Shown: in pieces, positions 6,978 to 12,640 of the stretch
Layout of the letters: each line of letters begins with the position of its first letter
Numbering within the stretch: the stretch's first letter is position 1
NCBI GenBank assembly: GCA_003354055.1
Contig: PIVQ01000135.1
Span: 1-12,640 of the forward strand
DNA length: 12,640 nt
Direction: 5' to 3'
DNA from: Desulfobacteraceae bacterium
GTDB lineage: Bacteria > Desulfobacterota > Desulfobacteria > Desulfobacterales > Desulfobacteraceae
The notes under the pieces: model-generated
What the model saw: the letters and a program-made list of their open reading frames with translations, nothing else
What the model was told of the DNA's origin: nothing
Databases searched by the model: none
Translations under genes and position numbers: made by a program

Positions 6978-6986
6978 CCCCCCCCC
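6978..6986. repeat. Homopolymer tract of nine C (plus strand)/nine G (minus strand)
   Basis: A run of nine identical G:C pairs lies in an otherwise AT-rich gap between the second radical SAM gene and the aldolase-like gene. Such tracts are prone to slippage and can alter promoter spacing or frame; they are also common sites of sequencing error. No gene clearly reads through it. Confidence 0.6.
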
Positions 6987-7032
6987 ATTACAACACAAAA
7001 TTAACTAGATGACCTATCGAGTCCCATTAGTG

Positions 7033-7860
7033 TTACATCTTAATCATTGGGAAAGAACAGCTGCAAGTTCTGTAAGGACAGTGCATAGGAGATTTTTCAA
7101 AAGAATAATCTCGTCGATACAGATTCCCGAGAAACATCTGACGATCATTCCTCATATACGAATCCCAGCATTTCCACATGTCTAGGTTTGGTAAAAGAAC
7201 AAAATAGCTGTGTCCTGCATTACATCTCTGCCCATAACTTTCGACACATCTGTGATTGATCCCGAAATAGTCCTCAATCAGTTGATATTCATCTTCAGAA
7301 TAGCTTATATAATGCCCAGCATGATCTATAAGTAAGTCTGTATTAAAGCAAATTCCCTCAGCTTCAAATAGCCTTTTGAGCTTCACAAGCCTCCTGATAT
7401 TTTTTTCACCTTTTGGGATAACATTGACTACATCCAACCTGGAATGCGGAGGCATAGATAACCTCAACACGCGACATTTTTCATAAAATACTTCTGCTTT
7501 TGTATATTCCAGGTGTAATGATGCTTGTAGCTGATTAAATTTGCCATTGCACATTTCTATTATTTTCATGTATGCACTTACATCAGCGGACATATTACTA
7601 CACAAAGAAATCCAATGACTGCGCCTCTCAAGCTTAGAAACAATTTTATAAATATCTTCCGTGTTTATCATTACTTCTCCCCCCATAATCTTAACGTCAT
7701 GAGGGACCTTTAGTGAGTGAGAAACTAAAGATGCAACATCATCAATATTTGAAGGAGGAGGAACGTCAAACTCGGATTGCAAACAATAACTACAACGATA
7801 ATTGCATGTCGTATTGACTTTCCAAGTGACCGTATTAGTTGGAAGTTTGCCTGTTGTCAT
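7033..7860 (-). CDS. Radical SAM protein with C-terminal auxiliary-cluster cysteines (second rSAM gene)
   Basis: 275 residues. CNYRCSYC (19-26) is the CX3CX2C motif whose cysteines bind the SAM-cleaving 4Fe-4S cluster, preceded by the hydrophobic strand VTWKVNTT. IMGGEV (58-63) is the GGE motif that contacts the SAM amino group. Further cysteines at 205, 213, 231, 261, 266 and 268, ending PYRTCSC, suggest a SPASM/Twitch-like extension holding one or more auxiliary clusters, as in peptide- or sugar-modifying members. The start has poor Shine-Dalgarno support and lies 16 bp after repeat copy B; the frame stays open upstream with no better start codon seen. It lies between the amidohydrolase and aldolase-like genes, so it likely works in the same pathway. 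Substrate unknown. Confidence 0.82.
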   Translation of the reverse strand: MTTGKLPTNTVTWKVNTTCNYRCSYCLQSEFDVPPPSNIDDVASLVSHSLKVPHDVKIMGGEVMINTEDIYKIVSKLERRSHWISLCSNMSADVSAYMKIIEMCNGKFNQLQASLHLEYTKAEVFYEKCRVLRLSMPPHSRLDVVNVIPKGEKNIRRLVKLKRLFEAEGICFNTDLLIDHAGHYISYSEDEYQLIEDYFGINHRCVESYGQRCNAGHSYFVLLPNLDMWKCWDSYMRNDRQMFLGNLYRRDYSFEKSPMHCPYRTCSCSFPMIKM

Positions 7861-7876
7861 AGACTTTTTTATAGTA

Positions 7877-7921
7877 AATTTAGCGTCATATCTGTTACTT
7901 TCAGTGAAATTCAGTCGTTAA
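7877..7921. repeat. 45-bp imperfect direct repeat, copy B
   Basis: Second copy of the repeat at 6911-6955, in the 70-bp gap between the amidohydrolase and the second radical SAM gene. On the minus strand it includes ATGACGCTAAATTTACTATAA, a six-codon mini-ORF (7889-7869) just ahead of the radical SAM start. The repeated placement directly before two genes suggests a shared expression signal. Confidence 0.6.
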
Positions 7922-7930
7922 CCTATTAAT

Positions 7931-9145
7931 TTAAGACTTGTTGTGGAAACGCTGACTATTGACATAAGAGTCTTGCCAACATCGCCCATCGTCCTGTATC
8001 CAATCCATTAAGTTTTTATATGGCCAATCCCAAATAGATAAATCGGCCACTTTACCGGGGTTAATGCCCCCTTTCTGCCATTTAGAGAAAGTGCCATTAG
8101 GTAACCATGATCCAAGGTTGATGAGTGTCTCTGCGTTGATACCCGGGACTGTCTCAATGATAATTTTCAATTCATTGACAATGTCTAGAGTATCGTTGCT
8201 GGCTAAACTGTCTGTACCTATCCCGACTGGGATACCGGCCTTGAGAAAATCAAGTAATGGATACTTACCCCGTTCAAAGTAACGATGGCTTCCTGGACAA
8301 AAGATTACCGTACAGCAATTTTTGCGGATTATTTCGATATCCCCGTCACAAAGGCAACCGGCATGAACCAGAAAAGGTCTGTACTTCAAAACGCCAATGG
8401 AATCAAGATATTTAATTGGCGATATCTTGGGGCATTGCCAGTGGTCTGATAGTGAATTATTAAGCTGCTTTTTGTCGAAGATAGGCCCGTTGCCTTTCAT
8501 GAAGAATTGAACCTCTTCCCATGTTTCTGAAACATGTATAGAAAGTGGCATGTTGAAAAGAGCAGCATATTCACAACAAAGTATTAGCAGCTCTGGAGAA
8601 ACAGAATAAGGTGAATGTGGTCCTATGCCGACATGTTGCTGGCCTTTTGCTAAACGGCTAGTCAAATGAGAAAATGCTTGATTAGCCTTCTCGGGTATGA
8701 ATTCGATAGTTTCGTAAAAATAAATGTGCCGTGGGTGAAAGGCATCGGACTGAGGATCAAACAAATCTAAAGAGAGATTGTCAAACAGGGTAGTGGTGCC
8801 AGTAGACAAAATGGCCGCTTTTTGACTTTTGGCAGCGGCAACCAACTCATATCTCGGTGTTTGATCTTTGAGCTTATCAATTTTCAATAACCATTTCGCA
8901 AAAGAATTTTCAAACTTGAGTCGCCTATGAAAAGCAGAATATTCCAGATGACAATGAGCGTTAACCATGCCTGGCAATATAATACAATCTCCCAAGTCCA
9001 TATATTGCCGAACTGATTCTGAAGTCCGTTTCGAACGAACCTCCTCGATAATTCCTAACTCAGTGTTTATTGCTACAACTGCGTTTTCTATTATCTTACT
9101 GGATCCTGTATAAACATGACTACAGTATAAAAGTTTACGAGACAA
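7931..9145 (-). CDS. Amidohydrolase, MqnX/chlorohydrolase-like deaminase family
   Basis: 404 residues, usual for metal-dependent amidohydrolases with a TIM barrel. PGMVNAHCHLEYS (58-70) holds the HxH metal ligands H64/H66 and the HLEhS pattern typical of aminodeoxyfutalosine deaminase MqnX and relatives. SIHVSETWEE (202-211) supplies H204 and E207, LVHAGCL (259-265) the next histidine, and GIGTDSLASND (308-318) the metal Asp D312. GPIFDKKQL (220-228) resembles the GPF loop of MqnX. Members deaminate or dechlorinate purines, adenosine derivatives and related heterocycles. The start is TTG, supported by GAGGA nine bases upstream; the next in-frame Met is too far into the fold. It is 43 bp after the first radical SAM gene. 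The neighbouring radical SAM proteins do not look like MqnC/MqnE, so menaquinone synthesis is unlikely. Substrate unknown. Confidence 0.85.
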   Translation of the reverse strand: MSRKLLYCSHVYTGSSKIIENAVVAINTELGIIEEVRSKRTSESVRQYMDLGDCIILPGMVNAHCHLEYSAFHRRLKFENSFAKWLLKIDKLKDQTPRYELVAAAKSQKAAILSTGTTTLFDNLSLDLFDPQSDAFHPRHIYFYETIEFIPEKANQAFSHLTSRLAKGQQHVGIGPHSPYSVSPELLILCCEYAALFNMPLSIHVSETWEEVQFFMKGNGPIFDKKQLNNSLSDHWQCPKISPIKYLDSIGVLKYRPFLVHAGCLCDGDIEIIRKNCCTVIFCPGSHRYFERGKYPLLDFLKAGIPVGIGTDSLASNDTLDIVNELKIIIETVPGINAETLINLGSWLPNGTFSKWQKGGINPGKVADLSIWDWPYKNLMDWIQDDGRCWQDSYVNSQRFHNKS

Positions 9146-9188
9146 GTTGGTATATCCTCATTGGTTGGGTTGAAAATATAATCCAGCT

Positions 9189-10241
9189 TTAGATTAGGTC
9201 TTTATAATAGGACTCTGGGTGAATATCCTTTGGATGAATACCTGATCGAAGAAGTGCTATTCGAATTTGAAGGCATAAATCACACCGACTTACGAAAGTA
9301 GATCGATTATCCCATTGGAAATGGCTTTGCTTTTGGGCCCAGAGAAAAAGTCCATAAGGGCCATCCTCTAATAAGGTACAAAAGACAGGAAATGTGGCCT
9401 TAGTTATTTCAGGGTGCAAGTCTTCTATCGTTGCCACTGAAATCCCGGGGCATATTCCAGTAATCAGGTTACCTTCTGGGTCCAAATGGAAATGATTTTC
9501 GTTGAGAAGGTATTTTGCACAATTTTGGCCCTCGAACTCACTGGCAGGACTTAGTTTGCAGTAATCCTTCAAGTTCTTGCAGGCTCGTCCGTAAAGGGTC
9601 ACCGGATAAAACTCAGCCAGTTCAGCGATTGATTTATTTATGCCCACGACATCACAGAATTCATCAAGGGTATAGGTTCGATCTTTTTCTAGGGAAGAAA
9701 ATAAAGGGAGTAGCATCTTCTCATTTCGCATGATCAAGTTCTTTCGACTGAATACAGTTGTTGCCGCATCAATACAAGTCTGGGTTCTGGCGAAAGGAAT
9801 ATGTTCAAGGTGAAACGGCGAGACGCTTATCCAAACCTTCTTTAAGCCAGCTTCTTTCATTTTTGTGAAGTATTTGACACTTTTGTCATAATCATTAGAC
9901 CAAAAGCCATTGGTTTGTATGTATGATACAGGAAGTCCTCGTGAGGCGGTAGCCCTGATAGCCTCAATTGTGAATTTCATGTTTAACCCCAATTCACCAC
10001 CGGCAAAATGAAGTTCTTCCAAAAGAGGTTCGCAAGCTAAGGTATCGAGCGTCTGTGTTAGCCTTTCGAGGCTCATCCACTCATTCGATTTTGACTGACT
10101 GCAATGATATACGCAGTGTTTACAAGACCCGCTGCAACGATATGTAAGAATTAACCCTCCCGTTTTTAGTGGAGGTATTTCATAGATTCCAGACTGTGTT
10201 AAGCTCCGACCTTCTTTAACAGCTCCTCTATCAGTAGACAT
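9189..10241 (-). CDS. Radical SAM protein with C-terminal cysteines (first rSAM gene)
   Basis: 350 residues from the ATG I prefer (MSTDRGAV). The cluster motif CSGSCKHC lies at 36-43 after the strand GLILTYR, and HFAGGE (78-83) gives the GGE motif. QTNGFW (109-114) and WISVSPFH (137-144) fit the following barrel strands. Cysteines at 221, 228, 241, 264, 288, 320 and 323, the last pair as CDLC, suggest an auxiliary Fe-S cluster. A TTG 11 codons upstream (10274) would lengthen the protein, but AAGGAG sits at ideal spacing before the ATG and inside that extension, so the ATG is preferred. It precedes the amidohydrolase by 43 bp and follows an 18-codon ORF (10331-10275). The reaction is unknown. 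Confidence 0.82.
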   Translation of the reverse strand: MSTDRGAVKEGRSLTQSGIYEIPPLKTGGLILTYRCSGSCKHCVYHCSQSKSNEWMSLERLTQTLDTLACEPLLEELHFAGGELGLNMKFTIEAIRATASRGLPVSYIQTNGFWSNDYDKSVKYFTKMKEAGLKKVWISVSPFHLEHIPFARTQTCIDAATTVFSRKNLIMRNEKMLLPLFSSLEKDRTYTLDEFCDVVGINKSIAELAEFYPVTLYGRACKNLKDYCKLSPASEFEGQNCAKYLLNENHFHLDPEGNLITGICPGISVATIEDLHPEITKATFPVFCTLLEDGPYGLFLWAQKQSHFQWDNRSTFVSRCDLCLQIRIALLRSGIHPKDIHPESYYKDLI

Positions 10242-10246
10242 GCTGT

Positions 10247-10252
10247 CTCCTT
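10247..10252 (-). promoter_or_regulatory. Shine-Dalgarno AAGGAG deciding the start of the first radical SAM gene
   Basis: AAGGAG followed by ACAGC and ATG at 10241 gives a five-base spacing. The longer reading from TTG at 10274 would run through this site and has no comparable signal of its own. Confidence 0.75.
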
Positions 10253-10274
10253 TTATTTTTAGTATATTCCCCAA

Positions 10275-10331
10275 TTAGTCGAGGTAGATCCAGATACATC
10301 CGGTCATCTTTATATATTGGTTTTTAGTCAT
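10275..10331 (-). CDS. Candidate 18-residue small ORF upstream of a radical SAM gene (possible precursor peptide)
   Basis: In the gap between the deacetylase and the first radical SAM gene, the minus strand encodes MTKNQYIKMTGCIWIYLD and a TAA. A weak purine-rich AGAGTG lies about 8 nt upstream. The C-terminus has Cys, Trp and Tyr close together (C12, W14, Y16). A very short peptide next to a radical SAM gene recalls RiPP precursors such as PqqA, and W-x-Y is a spacing seen in cyclophane-type crosslinks. It is only 18 codons in AT-rich DNA, so chance is a serious alternative. Confidence 0.25.
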   Translation of the reverse strand: MTKNQYIKMTGCIWIYLD

Positions 10332-10375
10332 AGTAATTCACTCTAACTGTTAAAATTTTAGTACAAAAAATATAA

Positions 10376-11095
10376 TCATGTATTCAGCTTTAATACGAAT
10401 TGTTCTAAATCGTCGTGGTATGTTATATATTTACGTGGAAGTTCATAAAGATTTGGGGCAACACCAATATTTTCTGGTTTGCATGTTACGGCACATTTAT
10501 AGCCGGAATCTTTAACAATATCAATTATCCTTGGATCATAGTCTCCATGAGGATAGGCAAACGAGTAGACTTCATCATCAAGAATATCTTCCAAAGATTT
10601 CTTGCTATCATAAATCTCATTGATCATTTGCTCTCGATTCAAATGTGTCAATCGAAAATGCTCTATAGAATGTGAACCAACCTCAACTCCTAAACTATTT
10701 AGTTCTCGTATCTGTTTAGCAGTCATAATAGATACCTTTGCACTTGTGCGCTTAATCCACTTTGCCTTCAAACCAAGAACTCCTGAAACAGCAAATAAAA
10801 CTGAGGGAAATTTAAATTCCTGCAAAATCGGCATAACAAGATCATAAAAACTTATATCAGCATCGTCAAAAGTGAGTACAACTGAAGGTCTATAGGGTGT
10901 TTGATTACCAAGAAGTGATTCATACAACTCTTTTAAGCCAATAACGTTATAAAATGATTTTTTTAGATATGCCATTTGAGAATAAAATCTATCAACATCA
11001 CAGAAACAACTTAAGTTTGTTCCTAATTTAGGATGACGACCAATCTGATGATAAAGTAATATAGATATAGGGATTAATGGCACTTTTGTTTCCAT
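10376..11095 (-). CDS. Polysaccharide deacetylase (NodB homology domain, carbohydrate esterase 4)
   Basis: 239 residues, almost all one NodB domain. ILLYHQIG (12-19) is the typical N-terminal strand of this group, VLTFDDAD (73-80) is motif 1 with D77/D78, GSHSIEHFRL (140-149) is motif 2 with metal ligands H142 and H146, and SFAYPHGDYD (178-187) is the substrate-groove motif. Such enzymes remove N- or O-acetyl groups from amino sugars using a divalent metal. There is no signal peptide or membrane segment at the start, so action on a cytoplasmic lipid-linked or soluble sugar is more likely than on cell-wall polymer. AAGG lies about 10 nt before the ATG. It follows the glycosyltransferase gene by 102 bp, which suggests glycosylation then deacetylation, as in other amino-sugar conjugates. 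Confidence 0.88.
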   Translation of the reverse strand: METKVPLIPISILLYHQIGRHPKLGTNLSCFCDVDRFYSQMAYLKKSFYNVIGLKELYESLLGNQTPYRPSVVLTFDDADISFYDLVMPILQEFKFPSVLFAVSGVLGLKAKWIKRTSAKVSIMTAKQIRELNSLGVEVGSHSIEHFRLTHLNREQMINEIYDSKKSLEDILDDEVYSFAYPHGDYDPRIIDIVKDSGYKCAVTCKPENIGVAPNLYELPRKYITYHDDLEQFVLKLNT

Positions 11096-11197
11096 AAAAT
11101 ATAACCTTATAGGAAGATATGTTTATTTTAATTAGTTGATAAAGACACATTTCGAAAGTTTTCTATAGATATCCGTATTAAAAGTTTTCATGTAAAC

Positions 11198-12388
11198 CTA
11201 ATGGAAAAATCCCTTGAGTATTTTTAGAGTCTCAGAAACCCCATCAATCTTGACATTAAACCGTATATCACGAAAGTTCTTTAAAGCATCTAAAATCAGA
11301 TCAGCCAGTTTTTCTCGATCAAGTTCATCTGAATTAATAATACGAATCACCCCCTCTTGTTGAAATCGAACCATTCGTAGTTTCTGTTCCTGGTTATTCC
11401 CATGAAATAAACGATTATAGATCAGAACTGGCTTTTCAATTGAGACTGCCTCTAGTAAGGAATTGTAACCGCCCATACAAATCACCGCTGATGCTTCAGA
11501 TAGTATTCGATGATAGTGTTCTTTGTCAAACTGATGGATTTTCACATTGTGAAGATTATTTTGCTTCACATATTCATGAAGTCTTTGTTTATCTTTTTGA
11601 AAAGCACCTATAAAAAGAACGAGTTGGTGTTGCCACTGCCGTGCAATTGTCTCATGAGCTTTAAGTACAGCATCAAGGAGTTCTCCTCCCATGCGCCCGC
11701 CTCCCACAGATACTAATAGAATTGGCCAATTTGATTGAGATCTTCTTTGTTCAATGGATTGCACGATGTACCCTGTGTAGTGAAATGGTATCTGAATCTT
11801 TTCGACCATAGGGAAACTCGATTTAAACGGTACAATATTGGGATCACCATGCACCAGAATCAAGTCATACCATTTATTGATCAGAGAACAGACATGGGAA
11901 TCGCGTGCACTGCCCTCTTCAGTTAAAATAACATCTCGAACACAACTGACTATCTTACTTTGAAGATTATTTTTTTTAACCTGTGTAATTAATGAGATCG
12001 CTTCAGTTTCAAATAAGGGACCAAAAGGGAAATGTTCTGTAATTAGTAAATCCGGCTTAACTTTACAGACCAATTTCTTAATAATGCTACTACGCATCGA
12101 AAGACACTGTTTTAAATTAAGATTTTGATCCACAGGCATAAGTTTCTGTTGCTTTTCCACACTATAAATAGCAGGTATTTGAATGTAATTTATTTCTGCG
12201 GAAATATTGTAGTTAGGAACAGGCTCACCGCCATTAATTAGATATATCTCAAAATGTTCGCATAAACCTCGTGACAGTTCCACCACGCGCACAAAATGGC
12301 CAATACCATAAACATAATTGCAATGAATGAAAATGGAGGGTCTATTTGGCTTTTTCTTCTTAAACTCATTCATTTCTTCAGGCAACAT
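11198..12388 (-). CDS. GT-B glycosyltransferase, COG4671/MurG (GT28)-like
   Basis: 396 residues with a two-domain GT-B layout. The N-terminal half has YGIGHFVRVVELSRGL (27-42), the GxGHxxR motif of MurG-like and COG4671 'predicted glycosyltransferases', followed by INGGEPVP. After the linker, PILLVSVGGGRMGGELL (222-238) is the typical glycine-rich start of the nucleotide-sugar domain, and ICMGGYNSLLEA (303-314) matches the GGxNTxxE donor-binding motif. It probably moves a sugar from a nucleotide donor to an acceptor in the cytoplasm. GGAG seven bases before the ATG supports the start. It is the first gene of the right-hand module and sits before a deacetylase, in line with sugar-conjugate synthesis. 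Donor and acceptor are unknown. Confidence 0.85.
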   Translation of the reverse strand: MLPEEMNEFKKKKPNRPSIFIHCNYVYGIGHFVRVVELSRGLCEHFEIYLINGGEPVPNYNISAEINYIQIPAIYSVEKQQKLMPVDQNLNLKQCLSMRSSIIKKLVCKVKPDLLITEHFPFGPLFETEAISLITQVKKNNLQSKIVSCVRDVILTEEGSARDSHVCSLINKWYDLILVHGDPNIVPFKSSFPMVEKIQIPFHYTGYIVQSIEQRRSQSNWPILLVSVGGGRMGGELLDAVLKAHETIARQWQHQLVLFIGAFQKDKQRLHEYVKQNNLHNVKIHQFDKEHYHRILSEASAVICMGGYNSLLEAVSIEKPVLIYNRLFHGNNQEQKLRMVRFQQEGVIRIINSDELDREKLADLILDALKNFRDIRFNVKIDGVSETLKILKGFFH

Positions 12389-12508
12389 TTACAACTCCGT
12401 GATACTGTAAGACATCTCATTATCAATAGCCTAAACATTCTATAAAAGTGGAGAATAGAAAACGGTGGCTCCAAGATGTGTTTAATGTTTTAATTTTAAT
12501 CGGACATT
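12389..12508. other. Upstream region of the glycosyltransferase gene
   Basis: This 120-bp AT-rich stretch precedes the right-hand module and should contain its promoter if the module is one operon. TATAGAAT near 12436-12443 (minus strand) could be a -10 box, but no good -35 box stands at the proper spacing. TTGATA/TATCAC lies too close to the Shine-Dalgarno to be used. No gene is seen. Confidence 0.2.
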
Positions 12509-12640
12509 TGTAAAGGGGTAATTGCGCCTACCCCCAATCTTAGACCACGAAACGAGATTTCTTAAGTGGAAACTGCGCTCCCTTGTTTTGTGATATAGGC
12601 GACCTACGAGCCGCCCGTTTATTATGCTGCCTTGAATATT
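12509..12640. mobile_element. Possible insertion-sequence end with a partial basic ORF running off the window
   Basis: From 12509 the plus strand begins TGTAAAGGGG and forms a hairpin, GGGGTA (12515-12520)/TACCCC (12529-12534), followed by a C-rich run. TG...ACCCCC termini are reminiscent of IS21-type ends. On the minus strand an open frame enters from the right edge and stops at TAA 12542-12540. Its 33 residues are basic (NKRAARRSPISQNKG, then PLKKSR) and could be a transposase or helper tail, but I cannot match it. No second terminal repeat is visible in the window. Confidence 0.25.

Noticed and set aside
7931..9145. The MqnX-like amidohydrolase acting as the missing KomA deaminase for the HAM1-SIR2 pair
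   Set aside because: It belongs to a relevant superfamily but sits over 3 kb upstream with three genes between, inside a different module; no sequence evidence links it to the immune genes.
7033..10241. Futalosine menaquinone pathway (MqnE/MqnC/MqnX) from two radical SAM genes plus the amidohydrolase
   Set aside because: The radical SAM proteins have C-terminal cysteine-rich extensions and lack features I expect of MqnC/MqnE, and no other mqn gene is present.
11118..11176. 19-codon ORF in the gap between glycosyltransferase and deacetylase genes
   Set aside because: AT-rich chance ORF with no clear Shine-Dalgarno and no recognisable feature.
1..12640. CRISPR arrays, tRNA or rRNA genes
   Set aside because: No regularly spaced repeats, cloverleaf-like segments or rRNA-like stretches were seen on reading both strands.

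Overview
The window is AT-rich and every convincing gene lies on the minus strand, so transcription runs from high to low coordinates. No ribosomal, core metabolic or phage structural gene is present to fix the taxon. Proper Shine-Dalgarno sequences, a COG4671-type glycosyltransferase and the style of the palindromic repeat at the left edge suggest a Gram-negative environmental bacterium. A Desulfobacterota ('deltaproteobacterial') host would fit, but this is a low-confidence guess.

There are two modules. The left one (about 276-4556) looks like an uncharacterised nucleotide/NAD-centred immune locus. In transcription order it encodes a HAM1/ITPase-fold protein whose catalytic Asp position is Gln (4556-4002); a SIR2-family presumptive NADase whose start overlaps the HAM1 stop (TAATG, 4002-3193); a NadD-like nucleotidyltransferase (2992-2354); and a 625-residue protein with an N-terminal phosphoribosyltransferase-like domain followed by two tandem, degenerate diadenylate-cyclase (DisA_N/DAC-like) domains (2153-276). 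The HAM1+SIR2 pair recalls KomB-KomC of the Kongming anti-phage system, where dITP triggers NAD+ depletion. No adenosine deaminase (KomA) lies next to it; a NadD-like enzyme and a PRTase-DAC-DAC protein lie downstream instead. A strong hairpin (3013-3094) separates HAM1-SIR2 from the other two genes, so they may be two transcription units.

The right module (about 4885-12388) looks like a biosynthetic or surface-glycan locus. In transcription order it encodes a GT28/COG4671-like glycosyltransferase, a NodB-type polysaccharide deacetylase, a radical SAM protein, an MqnX-like amidohydrolase, a second radical SAM protein, a dihydrodipicolinate-synthase-family aldolase and a sulfotransferase. The product cannot be named. 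Gaps are mostly 40-180 bp. Two gaps carry copies of a 45-bp repeat, each with a mini-ORF starting MTLN, and an 18-codon ORF precedes one radical SAM gene.

The edges look repetitive or mobile: two hairpins in a GC-richer block at 1-175, and at 12509-12640 a hairpin with a basic partial ORF that could be an insertion-sequence end. The spacer 4557-4884 between the modules contains a perfect AT-rich palindrome and a doubtful 60-codon ORF.
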